The position numbers were made by a program, and so were the translations under genes. 64,000 bases of DNA. Source: Vibrio ziniensis. Its GTDB lineage: Bacteria; Pseudomonadota; Gammaproteobacteria; Enterobacterales; Vibrionaceae. Location: positions 186,001-250,000 of the forward strand of contig NZ_CP049332.1 of assembly GCF_011064285.1 (NCBI RefSeq), written 5' to 3'. Below the pieces are notes generated by a model, which did not search any database, was not told where the DNA came from, and saw only the letters and a list, made by a program, of their open reading frames with translations. Shown here piece after piece: positions 23,841 to 33,019 of this stretch (the stretch's first letter is position 1; the number at the start of each line of letters is the position of its first letter).

Positions 23841-25547
23841 TTATGAGGCAAATTGTGCTCTAACCTGAAAAGCCGACATCAAAGTACGTAAAGCGTTTGC
23901 CTGAACAGCCAAACCTTCACTAGCCATAGCTGTCTCTTCTGTGCTTTGTAAAACGCGGTCGCCTGAGTCTTTAATACCAATCAAATTCTGACTGATTTGA
24001 TCGGCCGTCACCGCTTGCTCTTCGCTTGCTGCTGCTACTTGCGTATTGGACTCTGACAACTCTGCCAAAGCAATAGCGATATGGTTAAGCTGATTTCGCG
24101 CCTGCTGTATATATTCAGAAGTTTGACTCACTTTTTCATTGCTCTGGTTCATCGCATGATGCGCATGTTCAGAACTCTTCATCAGCACTTCAATCAAGTT
24201 ACCAATTTCATTCGTGGCTTGTTGGCTACGAGAAGCCAACGCTCGCACTTCATCAGCAACTACAGCGAATCCGCGGCCTTGCTCTCCTGCTCGAGCTGAC
24301 TCTATTGCAGCGTTCAAAGCCAATAAATTGGTTTGCTCTGCAATTCCATCCACCACCTTCACGAAGTCTTGAATTTTTTGGGTACTGTTTTTTAAATCGA
24401 GGATCATGCTTTGCGACTGACTGGCTTGTTCCACCAGAACAACCGCAAGTTCTTGAGTCATGTCGATCGTTGAGCAACCTTCTTTCACATTGCTTTCTGC
24501 TCTGGATGTGGCAAATGCTGCGCTGTCCGCGTTACTCGCCACTTCTGTGATTGTTGCCGCCATTTCCGTCATAGCCGAAGCCACTTGCTCTGTGTTTTCT
24601 TGCTGAACTTGCATCGCTTGACGATTACTGTCTGCAACCGCTGATAATTGTGTCACTGTAGCGGCAATAGCATCTGTTCTACTCATCACCTCGCCAATCA
24701 TTTTGCTTAAAGAATTGGCCATCACGTTCATACTCGACATCAATTGACCAATTTCATCATTTGATTGCACATCTATATGCTGATCAAAATTGCCTTGCGC
24801 CATGTTCGCTGCAACAATTTTTGCCCGAGTCATGGACTTTACAATCCTGCGGCTAAATAATATACCGACGGTTAAGCCGAATATAATCGAGACAATCGAT
24901 ATGGTTGCCATACCAATTATAGCTTCATGCTCTTGTTCTTCAGTTATTGAAATAGCGCTCTCCGTTGCACTTTCTAATCCAACTAAAAACTCCGCTAACT
25001 CTGAATCCAGCATTTGCTGTGTTTGTTCAAATTGATGCACTTTAGAAGACATCGCAGCGTTATTTTGCTTAGCTTCTAGCCCATCCAAAATGGAAAAGAG
25101 TGTTGATTCATAACTTTTATGATGTTCTTCAAGCAGAGACAAATTGTTGGCTAATTGGGTGAGGTGTTTGAGCTGTTCCGAAGTGATGGCATGTTTCTTC
25201 GCTTCTGAAAGGAGTGACTTTGCTTCTAGTATTTCATCATCAAAGAACTTAGATGATTGTCGAACTTGCGAGGCAAACTTGCTCATAGCTTGCTTATCTT
25301 CTCCGGAAGGAATCTCCGCCAAACGAAAGGCTTTTTCTAACAATACGGCACCTTCGAGCTGCTTGATAGTGATGTTACTCGCCAGCTTTACCAATGGCAT
25401 ATTTTCGTGAGCAATACCGTCAATTTCTTTTGAGACACGTTCCATCTTTAGTACCGCATAAAAAGAAACAATTAGGGTCAACGTGAGTAACGTGACAATT
25501 AATCCGATCAGTTTTTTTGTGATCGTTAGGTTTCTCAACCAGTTCAT
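23841..25547 (-). CDS. Methyl-accepting chemotaxis protein
   Basis: 568 residues from the ATG at 25547 (GAGGTGTGT upstream); the longer frame to 25574 is not used. Transmembrane 1 is at about 12-34. A periplasmic helical domain with several coiled-coil segments spans about 35-195, transmembrane 2 about 200-222, then HAMP. The signalling domain contains the conserved hairpin tip [35 protein letters not shown]. It relays a periplasmic signal to CheA/CheW. The ligand is unknown, with a four-helix-bundle-like sensor. It is the next gene upstream of draG-draT on the same strand, separated by 149 bases. Confidence 0.95.
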   Translation of the reverse strand: MNWLRNLTITKKLIGLIVTLLTLTLIVSFYAVLKMERVSKEIDGIAHENMPLVKLASNITIKQLEGAVLLEKAFRLAEIPSGEDKQAMSKFASQVRQSSKFFDDEILEAKSLLSEAKKHAITSEQLKHLTQLANNLSLLEEHHKSYESTLFSILDGLEAKQNNAAMSSKVHQFEQTQQMLDSELAEFLVGLESATESAISITEEQEHEAIIGMATISIVSIIFGLTVGILFSRRIVKSMTRAKIVAANMAQGNFDQHIDVQSNDEIGQLMSSMNVMANSLSKMIGEVMSRTDAIAATVTQLSAVADSNRQAMQVQQENTEQVASAMTEMAATITEVASNADSAAFATSRAESNVKEGCSTIDMTQELAVVLVEQASQSQSMILDLKNSTQKIQDFVKVVDGIAEQTNLLALNAAIESARAGEQGRGFAVVADEVRALASRSQQATNEIGNLIEVLMKSSEHAHHAMNQSNEKVSQTSEYIQQARNQLNHIAIALAELSESNTQVAAASEEQAVTADQISQNLIGIKDSGDRVLQSTEETAMASEGLAVQANALRTLMSAFQVRAQFAS

Positions 25548-25741
25548 ACACACCTCAGCATAGTCAGCAAACAAATTAAGAATAGTCGATACAAAAGTTT
25601 AGGTTGATATTTGTGCAAAATGTCGACCCAGTTCCACCCTTAGAGAATGACTTAAACTTACTGAGTGATTCTTAAGTGTTCCTTAAGAAACGGTTGCCAA
25701 ACTTAACCACGATCGTTAACCGATATTCTCAAGGAGAGAAC

Positions 25742-26026
25742 ATGACTACTCACGTAATGCTTCATACTGGTTTATTCGTAACGTTAATGGCTGCGTCATC
25801 ATTAGCAATGGCTGACCCTGTTTGTACCAAAGAACCTGAATCTAAATGGATGTCGTTTGACCAAGCTAAACAGCAAGTTCAGGATATGGGATACAAAATT
25901 AAGAAATTCAAAAAGACCAGCACTGGCTGTTATGAGTTGTATGGCTATAACACCAAAGGGAAGAAAACTGAAATCTATTTCAACCCAGTGGATATGAGCA
26001 AAATAAAAGAGGAAGAAGATGACTAA
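25742..26026 (+). CDS. PepSY-domain periplasmic protein
   Basis: 94 residues from the ATG at 25742 (AAGGAGAGAAC upstream); an upstream TTG frame is not used. A signal peptide ends at about residue 24 (SSLAMA). The mature part (MSFDQAKQQVQDMGYKIKKFKKTSTGCYELYGYNTKGKKTEIYFNP) is a PepSY-type domain with two cysteines. Such proteins often accompany cytochrome b561 genes, as here, where the stop overlaps the next start by 8 bases. The tail is acidic (KEEEDD). Confidence 0.85.
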   Translation: MTTHVMLHTGLFVTLMAASSLAMADPVCTKEPESKWMSFDQAKQQVQDMGYKIKKFKKTSTGCYELYGYNTKGKKTEIYFNPVDMSKIKEEEDD

Positions 26027-26413
26027 ACCTTACGTTTGGGACACGGTTGTTCGCCTTACTCACTGGACAGTAGCCGCAATGTTTGCTGCGAATTACTTTG
26101 TCACTGAAGAAGGTAGTGAGACACACGAATGGGTGGGATACATCGTTCTGGCAGCGCTAGCCATTCGGCTTGTGTGGGGGTTAATAACTCAGTCACCTGC
26201 CCGTTTATCCGCATTCAAACCGTCAGTGTCTCAGGCTGGTCGACTCAGTTAGATATGTTCTGGGGTGAAGAGTGGGTAGAAGAAGTTCATGAACTGTTTG
26301 CGAACCTTACTATGTTCGCAGTTGCGATTCACATCAGTGCCGTCATCTTTATGACCCACTGGACCAAACGTTCTTATGTGAAGAGCATGCTATTCTCTCG
26401 CTATACTCGCTAA
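26019..26413 (+). pseudogene. Cytochrome b561 gene broken by an internal deletion and frameshift
   Basis: Frame one encodes the N-terminus (MTKPYVWDTVVRLTHWTVAA...GYIVLAALAIRLVWGL) to a stop at 26252. From about 26234 the next frame encodes the C-terminus (GWSTQLDMFWGEEWVEEVHELFANLTMFAVAIHI...KSMLFSRYTR) to 26413. Both halves belong to one di-heme membrane cytochrome b561 family protein, but the middle, normally about 40 residues with a membrane helix, is absent and the frame shifts at the join (SVSQA/GWSTQ). The remaining hemes and electron transfer should be lost unless the join is a sequencing error. Confidence 0.85.
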
Positions 26414-26437
26414 TCCCATCATTTTAATAATTATTTT

Positions 26438-26475
26438 AAACAGCCTGTTAGTTGAACTATCAGGCTGTTTTTCTT
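26438..26475 (+). terminator. Terminator after the cytochrome b561 remnant
   Basis: AAACAGCCTG (26438-26447) and CAGGCTGTTT (26461-26470) form a 10-bp stem, with further pairing TAGTT/AACTA in the loop and a T run after it. Confidence 0.88.
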
Positions 26476-26649
26476 TATTTTTCGCACACAACACGCCGCT
26501 CAATGTAATTTAATTACACCATCTGATATTAAAATCTTAAATACTGAGAAAATGATTAAAAATAACTACATGTTTTATTGATCTATGTCATTTAACGGAG
26601 TAAAGTGTGACCAACATCTCGTTAAACTGTTAATAAAAAAGGTGACATC

Positions 26650-26769
26650 ATGTTTGATAAAAAGAAATCGTTACTAAGCAACGTTCGTGAACTTGGCAGC
26701 ATTTTAGCGCTATTCTCAGTTTCATCACTGACTGTACTATTACTAAGCCAAACTTGGGTTAACTTCTAA
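26650..26769 (+). CDS. 39-residue small membrane protein
   Basis: A short frame, MFDKKKSLLSNVRELGSILA followed by LFSVSSLTVLLLSQTWVNF. A basic N-terminus precedes one hydrophobic span of about 20 residues, and AGGTGA stands 5-6 bases before the ATG. The stop is followed by about 290 bases without any frame. No known family is recognised. The good ribosome site and single-span design favour a genuine small protein. Confidence 0.55.
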   Translation: MFDKKKSLLSNVRELGSILALFSVSSLTVLLLSQTWVNF

Positions 26770-27017
26770 TTCTGAGTTAATCACAGAGACACTGAGAAAT
26801 ATCGAGAAAACGAATCTTTGATAATTACTGCTCTACGATTGCATGCAATGTTTCCCTAAGCTTTCTAACTCGAAGCTGGAAACAAAAAAGCACATCACAG
26901 ATGCAGTTAAGATTAAGGCTCTATTGGAGAGTTTTGATGGTTTGCTTGAGTTCAGATAACCTAAACAAGGTGTCATTTCACCGCTAGTATTTCACATGAG
27001 TGAAATGACACACTTGC

Positions 27018-27049
27018 AAAAACAGACAATCATTGAATTACTGTCTGTT
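27018..27049 (-). terminator. Terminator of the uxuBA genes
   Basis: On the minus strand AACAGACA, a 13-base loop, TGTCTGTTTTT, eight bases after the uxuA stop. Just beyond it (26970-27011) three overlapping copies of TGAAATGACAC/ATTTCAC form additional possible hairpins. Confidence 0.8.
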
Positions 27050-27056
27050 CCCTTTC

Positions 27057-28127
27057 TTAAGATTTAGCGTTCTTTTCCACGCTGTCCCAAACACCAAGAA
27101 TATACATAATTCCTAGTGCACGGTCGTAAAGCCCGTAGCCTGGACGCGCCCACTTTTCTTCACCCCAGATATGACGACCATGGTCAGGACGCACATACCC
27201 TTCATAGCCATGTTTATGCAGAGTCTGCACTACTTTCACCGTATCTACTGAACCATCACATGCACGGTGTGACGCTTCAATGAAATCACCGTTGTCATAA
27301 CGTTTTACGTTACGGATGTGCATGAAATGAATACGGTCATGGTACGCATCGATAATATCTGGAATATCGTTATTTGCTGAACCTAAAGAACCAGTACACA
27401 AGCTCAAGCCGTTGTATGGGCTGTCAACTAGGTTAAGGAAACGGCCAATATTCTCTTTATTGATGATCAAACGTGGTAAACCAAAAATCGGGAATGCAGG
27501 ATCATCAGGGTGAATACCCATCTTAATACCTACTTCTTCACACACTGGGATCACTTGCTCTAGGAAGTATTCTAGGTTCTTCCACAAATCTTCCGCAGTA
27601 AAGTTTTCGTATAGCTTAAAGGTTTCTTTCAGACGAGATAAACGCTCTGGTTCCCAACCCGGCATGGTCACGTCAACGTTAGTTGATAGCTTTTCAATCA
27701 GCTCGATTGGATCGATATTTTCGATTTTGCTCTTTTCAAAGAAAAGTGCATTCGAGCCGTCTTCCATCTCTTTGTAAAGTTCGGTACGAGTCCAGTCAAA
27801 CACTGGCATAAAGTTGTAACACACAACTTTTACGCCCACTTTCGCTAGACGGCGCAGTGTCTCTTTATAGTTCTCGATGTATTTTTCACGGCTTGGCAGA
27901 CCAAGCTTGATGTCTTCGTGAACGTTAACGCTCTCAACAACATCGATGTGGAAACCCGCAGCTTCGATGATCGCTTTTTCTTTTGCGATACGCTCTTCGC
28001 TCCAAAGTTCACCAGCAGCCATATCATGTAGCGACCACACAATACCTTCTACGCCTGGAATTTGTTTAATGTTACCGAGCGTAACTTTGTCGTTACCTTC
28101 TCCGTACCAACGAAATGTCATTTTCAT
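27057..28127 (-). CDS. uxuA: Mannonate dehydratase
   Basis: 356 residues. UxuA removes water from D-mannonate to give 2-keto-3-deoxygluconate in glucuronate breakdown. Visible family parts are the start MKMTFRWYGEGNDKVTLGNIKQIPGVEGIVWSLHD, the metal-site regions GIHPDDPAFPIFGLPRLI and LCTGSLGSANNDI, and FIEASHRACDGSVD, VRPDHGRHIWGEE near the end. It is shorter than the E. coli enzyme (394). GAGG precedes the ATG. It starts 3 bases after uxuB and ends the dctQMP-uxuBA run. Confidence 0.95.
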   Translation of the reverse strand: MKMTFRWYGEGNDKVTLGNIKQIPGVEGIVWSLHDMAAGELWSEERIAKEKAIIEAAGFHIDVVESVNVHEDIKLGLPSREKYIENYKETLRRLAKVGVKVVCYNFMPVFDWTRTELYKEMEDGSNALFFEKSKIENIDPIELIEKLSTNVDVTMPGWEPERLSRLKETFKLYENFTAEDLWKNLEYFLEQVIPVCEEVGIKMGIHPDDPAFPIFGLPRLIINKENIGRFLNLVDSPYNGLSLCTGSLGSANNDIPDIIDAYHDRIHFMHIRNVKRYDNGDFIEASHRACDGSVDTVKVVQTLHKHGYEGYVRPDHGRHIWGEEKWARPGYGLYDRALGIMYILGVWDSVEKNAKS

Positions 28128-28130
28128 GGA

Positions 28131-29618
28131 TTATTTCCTCTGTGCCACGAAGCTTGCTACTGATGCTTTAGCACCATTTGCAAACAGCTTTTCTAGCGCT
28201 GATTGCAGCTCTGCTTTGAATGTTTGATTACCCGCTAGCTCTTGGTCAAAGACGCTGCGAAGTGCTAAAAAGCCGTCAACGACTTTTACTAAATCTGTAC
28301 CTGCTTGCTGCCAAACTTGTGCAAGCTGTTGTTTTAACGGGTCTTGAACGTCGATCTCTTGTCCTTGCTCGTTAACACCACTGACGTAACGCATCCACGC
28401 CGCCAGTGCTAGGCATAAGCCTTCAATCGAAACACCATTTTTTAAAGAGTAGCGAATGGTTTGTAAGAAGCGTTGTGGGATCTTCTGAGTTCCGTCCATT
28501 GCGATCTGCCAAGTACGGTGTTGCAACGCTTTATTCTCATAGCGTTCGATCAACTGGTCTTTGTATTGGTCGAGATCGATACCTTCAATATTCAGTGACG
28601 GTGTGATTTCCTCATCCATCAAATAACGAACAAAGGTTTTAAAATCTGGGTCTTGAATCGTTGTCGCTACTGTTTCGTAGCCCGAGAGATACCCTAAGTA
28701 TGCCATTGTTGAGTGCGTTCCGTTCAGTAGACGTAGCTTCATCTCTTCAAACGGCACAACGTTGTCTGTCACCTGAACGTTGGCGATAGAGGTTTTCTCC
28801 CACTGAGGACGATCGTTAACAAACTTGTCTTCAATCACCCATTGCAAGAACGGTTCTGTGATAACGCACACTTTGTCTTCAAGGCCGAGTGCTTTCTCAA
28901 CACGTGCAATGTCATTATCTGTGGTACGAGGAACAATGCGGTCAACCATAGTGCATGGGAACTGGATTTCTTTTTTAATCCATTGATACAGCTCTTCGTC
29001 CAATTGTTTTGCAAATTGCAGAACGACTTTCTCCAACACTCGTCCATTCTCAGGCAAGTTGTCACAGGTCATTGGTGTAAATGGCTGGATGCCATTCTGA
29101 TGGCGATAACGCATAGCAGACACCAAGAAACCGATCGCAGATTTCGGTGCTTCAATATTTTGTAAATCATGCTGGATAAGAGGATGTGAGAAATCCAAAT
29201 CACCCGTTGCAGGGTTGTGGCAGTAACCTTTTTCAGTAACCGTCAGTGAGACAATTTTCACTGCTGGGTCACGCATGTAACCAAGAACTTGCTCAGTTTG
29301 TGCTGCCATCAGTACCGTTTCGATTGAGCCAACGATATTGATATCTAATTGATCGTTGTATCCGACACCTACCGAATACAAACTGTCTTGCGCGATTAAA
29401 TCTTTCTGTAAATCAACAGAGCTCCAAGTGACGCCGACAATTTTCCAATCGCCGCCGATTTCTTTGATCACAGCATCGGTAATCAGCGCCTGATGAGCGC
29501 GGTGAAAAGCACCAAAGCCCAAATGAACAATCCCAACTTTTGCTTTTTTGTTGTTGTCGTTAGGTTTTATTAGGGCATTAGCCGCAGATAAGTGAGCTTG
29601 ACTTAATCTCATAATCAT
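28131..29618 (-). CDS. uxuB: Fructuronate reductase (mannitol dehydrogenase family)
   Basis: About 495 residues; start taken at the ATG at 29618 (MIMRLSQAHLS), with 29612 equally possible. It reduces D-fructuronate to D-mannonate using NADH. The N-terminal nucleotide-binding region reads VGIVHLGFGAFHRAHQALITD, and the C-terminal domain holds the family pattern KLRLLNGTHSTMAYLGYLSG with the catalytic-region Lys/Asn/His. The neighbour uxuA takes the next step. It lies 141 bases after dctP, with a hairpin in the gap. Confidence 0.92.
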   Translation of the reverse strand: MIMRLSQAHLSAANALIKPNDNNKKAKVGIVHLGFGAFHRAHQALITDAVIKEIGGDWKIVGVTWSSVDLQKDLIAQDSLYSVGVGYNDQLDINIVGSIETVLMAAQTEQVLGYMRDPAVKIVSLTVTEKGYCHNPATGDLDFSHPLIQHDLQNIEAPKSAIGFLVSAMRYRHQNGIQPFTPMTCDNLPENGRVLEKVVLQFAKQLDEELYQWIKKEIQFPCTMVDRIVPRTTDNDIARVEKALGLEDKVCVITEPFLQWVIEDKFVNDRPQWEKTSIANVQVTDNVVPFEEMKLRLLNGTHSTMAYLGYLSGYETVATTIQDPDFKTFVRYLMDEEITPSLNIEGIDLDQYKDQLIERYENKALQHRTWQIAMDGTQKIPQRFLQTIRYSLKNGVSIEGLCLALAAWMRYVSGVNEQGQEIDVQDPLKQQLAQVWQQAGTDLVKVVDGFLALRSVFDQELAGNQTFKAELQSALEKLFANGAKASVASFVAQRK

Positions 29619-29725
29619 TCGAACCAAATTATGTTAATACGCGCAAAATGAGTTCTTTCTAAATAAAACCATGTGTAGAAAAAGAAACAATTTGCGAAGA
29701 AAGTATTGCTAAAGAAAGGGTCAAA

Positions 29726-29751
29726 TAGCGCAGGAAAAACTCCCCGCGCTA
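29726..29751 (-). promoter_or_regulatory. Intergenic hairpin between dctP and uxuB
   Basis: TAGCGCAGGA (29726-29735) pairs with TCCCCGCGCTA (29741-29751) with one bulge. No long T run follows. A partial terminator or mRNA-stabilising stem here would give more binding protein DctP than downstream enzymes, a usual pattern for transporter operons. This is inferred from position. Confidence 0.45.
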
Positions 29752-29768
29752 TAAAGAGACATCTCAAA

Positions 29769-30731
29769 TTACATAGCTTGAACTTTGTCTAGAAGTGGTA
29801 CTAGGTCTGGGTTTTCCTTACGGAATTTTTCATACACAGGCTTAACCGCTTCTTGGAACTTAGGAATGTCACTTTCAACAAAAGTAACGTTTTGATTTAC
29901 AAGTTCCGCTTTCGCTTTTTCTACGTAGTTTGCCCAGTTAACATCTTGTTGCTTAACGGTCTCTTTCGCGATTGCACGAATTTTCGCTTGGTCTTCTGCA
30001 GATAGGCTATCCCATACACCTGTTGACACTACAAGCACGTCTGGAACCATAGTGTGTTGGTCATAAGAGAATGTTTTCTTCACTTCATAGTGACGAGAAG
30101 AGAAGTAAGATGGAATGTTGTTTTCCGCACCATCTACAACACCTTGTTGCAGCGCTGAGTATAGCTCACCGTATGGTAGCGGAACTGGTGTACCACCTAG
30201 AGCTTTGATGGTATCGATTGAAAGTGCTGAGTTTTGAACACGGATTTTCAGACCTTTCAAATCATCTGGAGTACGAATTGGTTTGTCAGTATAGAAGCTA
30301 CGTGCACCCGCATCTAAGAATGCTAGACCAATAAAGCCAGACTCTTTAGAAGACGCTAGGATTTGCTCACCAATTGGACCTTGTAGAACTGCATCATATT
30401 GTGCGCGGTCACGGTAAAGGTATGGTAGAGAAAGTAGTTTGTAATCTGACGCGAATGCTGTCAGTGGCGCCGCACTTACTTTAGTAAAACCGATAGTACC
30501 ACCTTGTACCATCTGTAGTAGTTCAGTTTCATTACCTAGAGTACCGTTTGGATACACTTTTACGCGCATTTTTGTTTCTTTAGACACTTTGGCTGCGAAC
30601 CAATCCAAAGATGCGTGAACTGGGTGCTCTGTTGGTAACGCATGAGCTAGCTTAACAGTAGCTGCATAAACGTTGCCTGCCATTAGTGTAGAGAGGGTAC
30701 AAGCAAGTAAAAGTTTATTTGTTGTTTTCAT
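29769..30731 (-). CDS. dctP: TRAP transporter substrate-binding protein (DctP family), probably for hexuronates
   Basis: 320 residues with a signal peptide (MKTTNKLLLACTLSTLMAGNVYA). The mature part has the DctP pattern: VKLAHALPTEHPVHASLDWFAAKV, MRVKVYPNGTLGNETELLQMVQ, the central IRVQNSALSIDTIKALGGTPVPLPYGELYSALQQGVVDGAENN with the Arg that binds the substrate carboxylate. It captures a sugar acid in the periplasm for the DctQM membrane units. The location among uxu/uxa genes points to glucuronate or galacturonate; the exact ligand is inferred. Confidence 0.93.
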   Translation of the reverse strand: MKTTNKLLLACTLSTLMAGNVYAATVKLAHALPTEHPVHASLDWFAAKVSKETKMRVKVYPNGTLGNETELLQMVQGGTIGFTKVSAAPLTAFASDYKLLSLPYLYRDRAQYDAVLQGPIGEQILASSKESGFIGLAFLDAGARSFYTDKPIRTPDDLKGLKIRVQNSALSIDTIKALGGTPVPLPYGELYSALQQGVVDGAENNIPSYFSSRHYEVKKTFSYDQHTMVPDVLVVSTGVWDSLSAEDQAKIRAIAKETVKQQDVNWANYVEKAKAELVNQNVTFVESDIPKFQEAVKPVYEKFRKENPDLVPLLDKVQAM

Positions 30732-30747
30732 TTTATAGTCCTATCAA

Positions 30748-32109
30748 TTATTGAGGTTTATAACCAGCTAGTTCCGGTAGCCATAATGAAAGTGAAGGGA
30801 ACAAGGTCACTATCGTCAACGTTATCACCATGAGGACGAATAGCGGTGCCAATTTAGGAACAACAGCGCCCAACTTGGTGCCTGTAACACTACAACCAAC
30901 AAACAAGGCAGTGCCCACTGGTGGTGTACAGATACCGATACATAAGTTGAACACTAGGATGATCCCAAAGTGAATCGGGTCGATACCAAGCGTGATAGCA
31001 ATAGGTAAGAAAATTGGAGTAAAGATCAGTACCGCTGGCGTCATATCCATAAACGTACCTACTACCAAGAGAATCACGTTCATCAATAGAATAACCATGA
31101 TTGGGTTAGTAGAAGTTTCAAGTACAAACTCAGCGATGTAAGTAGGGATATCCGCATTCGCCATTGCCCATGACATTGCAGAAGATGTAGCAACCATCAA
31201 CAACACGATAGACGTTGTGATCACACTATCAACCAATACTGGGAACATATCGCTCATTTTCAGTTCGCGATAAGCGAAACCTAGGATTAGAGCGTAAACA
31301 ACCGCGATAGCAGACGCTTCTGTTGCAGTGAAGATACCGCCTAAGATACCACCCATGATAATAATAACTAAGGTCAAACTTGGAATAGCATCCCAAATTA
31401 CTTTGCGTTTCTTCTCTGTTGAAATAATTTTCTCACGAGGAATGTTGTAACGTTTACCCAGTAAGAATATACCCACCATGACACTTAGGCCCATTAGAAT
31501 GCCTGGGATATAACCTGCAATGAAAAGGTATTGAACAGAAGTACTACTTACCAATGCAAACAAGATAAGAATGTTCGATGGTGGAATGAGAAGACCAGAT
31601 GGACAAGACGCTACGTTAACAGCCGTCGAGAAGTCCATTGGGTACTTATGCTTCTCTTGTAGTGGTTTCATGATGCCACCTACCGCAGCAGCAGAAGCCG
31701 CAGCAGAGCCAGACAAAGAACCGAACAACATGTTTGCCATAACGTTTACATGAGAAAGTGAGCCAGGTAAACGGCCACCAAAGATCATTGCAAAGTTAAT
31801 CAAACGTGAAGCAAGACCACCACGGTTCATCAAGTTGCCTGCCACTATGAAGAATGGCAGAGCAAGCAAGCCGAAGTTGTCTAATCCATTCGCCAGTTTC
31901 TGAGAAACCAGAATGGTCACTTGTTCAACTGGGAAATCGATAAATACAGTAAGTAGTGCAGCAATACCGATTGCAAACGCGATTGGCACACCAATAATCA
32001 GCAACACACCTAATACGCCAAACAGTACAACTGCTGGAAAGAAGTCGTAAAATGCGTCAGGAGCGTTCGCCAAAAAGTCTTGTGAAAACAATAAATCCAT
32101 CAAAGTCAT
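30748..32109 (-). CDS. dctM: TRAP transporter large permease (DctM)
   Basis: 453 residues with about a dozen membrane segments. Typical DctM blocks: LLALPFFIVAGNLMNRGGLASRLINF, GSLSGSAAASAAAVGGIMKP, PSNILILFALVSS, GGIFTATEASAIAVVYAL, and GICTPPVGTALFVG near the end. It is the sodium-driven translocating subunit. It overlaps the dctQ stop as ATGA and is followed 16 bases later by dctP. Confidence 0.95.
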   Translation of the reverse strand: MTLMDLLFSQDFLANAPDAFYDFFPAVVLFGVLGVLLIIGVPIAFAIGIAALLTVFIDFPVEQVTILVSQKLANGLDNFGLLALPFFIVAGNLMNRGGLASRLINFAMIFGGRLPGSLSHVNVMANMLFGSLSGSAAASAAAVGGIMKPLQEKHKYPMDFSTAVNVASCPSGLLIPPSNILILFALVSSTSVQYLFIAGYIPGILMGLSVMVGIFLLGKRYNIPREKIISTEKKRKVIWDAIPSLTLVIIIMGGILGGIFTATEASAIAVVYALILGFAYRELKMSDMFPVLVDSVITTSIVLLMVATSSAMSWAMANADIPTYIAEFVLETSTNPIMVILLMNVILLVVGTFMDMTPAVLIFTPIFLPIAITLGIDPIHFGIILVFNLCIGICTPPVGTALFVGCSVTGTKLGAVVPKLAPLFVLMVITLTIVTLFPSLSLWLPELAGYKPQ

Positions 32110-32642
32110 TTTGAATATCCTTCTGCTGCAACTCGGTCTTCTTTATTCACTAACGAAAGAACTGAAGAGATAATGTCGACTGTACCGAAGTAAGAAATAA
32201 TGTAACCAGTCAGTGGTACAACAACGTAAACATAACCAATCAATAGGTGGTGACCACCAATCACGATCCCTGGTGAGATCTGTCCATGTTTCAGTGTGTT
32301 TGTTACCAGAGCAGTACCACCATAAATAAAGGCGACCGCAGCGAAAGCAATAATGATTAGGTTAATAATAATACCTAACACCAACTGCCCTTTATGGCTT
32401 AGCCTTGGAGCTAAAAGTTCTAGCGCTAAATGGCGTTTAATTGCGTAAGTGTAAGCACCACCTAGCACACCAATCCAAATAAGTAAGTAACGTGAAAGCT
32501 CATCTGTAAATGCAGACGGGTCTTGCAGAACAAAACGAGTAAAAACTTGCCAGACAACCGCAACGATCATTACGGTCATAAAGATGCTTAATACAATACG
32601 TAGAAAGCTATTAATAAAATCGTTGATAGACTTAATTATCAT
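32106..32642 (-). CDS. dctQ: TRAP transporter small permease (DctQ)
   Basis: 178 residues with four predicted membrane segments (IVLSIFMTVMIVAVVWQVFTRF, LLIWIGVLGGAYTYAI, VLGIIINLIIIAFAAVAFIYGGTAL and a fourth near 140-160). FTDELSRYLLIWIGVLGG is the conserved DctQ motif. It is the first gene of the dctQMP-uxuBA transcription unit, reading away from the divergent uxaC across a 377-base control region. Confidence 0.92.
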   Translation of the reverse strand: MIIKSINDFINSFLRIVLSIFMTVMIVAVVWQVFTRFVLQDPSAFTDELSRYLLIWIGVLGGAYTYAIKRHLALELLAPRLSHKGQLVLGIIINLIIIAFAAVAFIYGGTALVTNTLKHGQISPGIVIGGHHLLIGYVYVVVPLTGYIISYFGTVDIISSVLSLVNKEDRVAAEGYSK

Positions 32643-32776
32643 AGTAATTAATCTCTAATTAGTTTTTGTGCGACCAGACTGAACAAATAATCCGTTATAT
32701 TTTTATCCAACTAGTAGCATTTCCCAGAACAACGTGTGTCGCTTGCAATCATCACAGTTCGCTATTCGTAAACTTA

Positions 32777-32797
32777 ATTATCGGAAATTTCGATAAT
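32777..32797. promoter_or_regulatory. Palindrome in the dctQ-uxaC divergent promoter
   Basis: ATTATCG-GAAATTT-CGATAAT, perfect 7-bp arms, lies 16 bases from the GntR-type operator at 32813. A second regulator could bind here. The protein is unknown. Confidence 0.4.
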
Positions 32798-32812
32798 GAA
32801 GTGATCCTACAT

Positions 32813-32824
32813 TTGGTATAACAA
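32813..32824. promoter_or_regulatory. Candidate UxuR/ExuR-type operator in the dctQ-uxaC promoter
   Basis: TTGGTATAACAA is a near-palindrome close to the ATTGGTATACCAAT-type sites of the UxuR/ExuR regulators. The identical 12-mer occurs in reverse in front of the regulator gene (38341-38352). From this position it could control both dctQMP-uxuBA and uxaC-uxaB-uxaA. The rest of the 377-base gap is A/T-rich with no frame. Confidence 0.65.
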
Positions 32825-33019
32825 TAAAAAATTGGTCTAGGTCATAAAACGAAACAGGCTTTTACTTTTTTACTTAAAGTATGATCACCTTTAAACTTTT
32901 GACAAAAAACACTCAATGATTGTTTATTAATTAATCAAAACTCTACTTAAATCGTGTTTATTTGGCTTTTTTGAGTTTAATATCGCACACAAATGGTAGA
33001 ACAAATAAGGGTTACATGT

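Noticed and set aside
26970..27011. Overlapping inverted repeats TGTCATTTCA/TGAAATGACA near the uxuA terminator
   Set aside because: They could form hairpins, but no T run or gene context gives a role beyond the clear terminator at 27018-27049.
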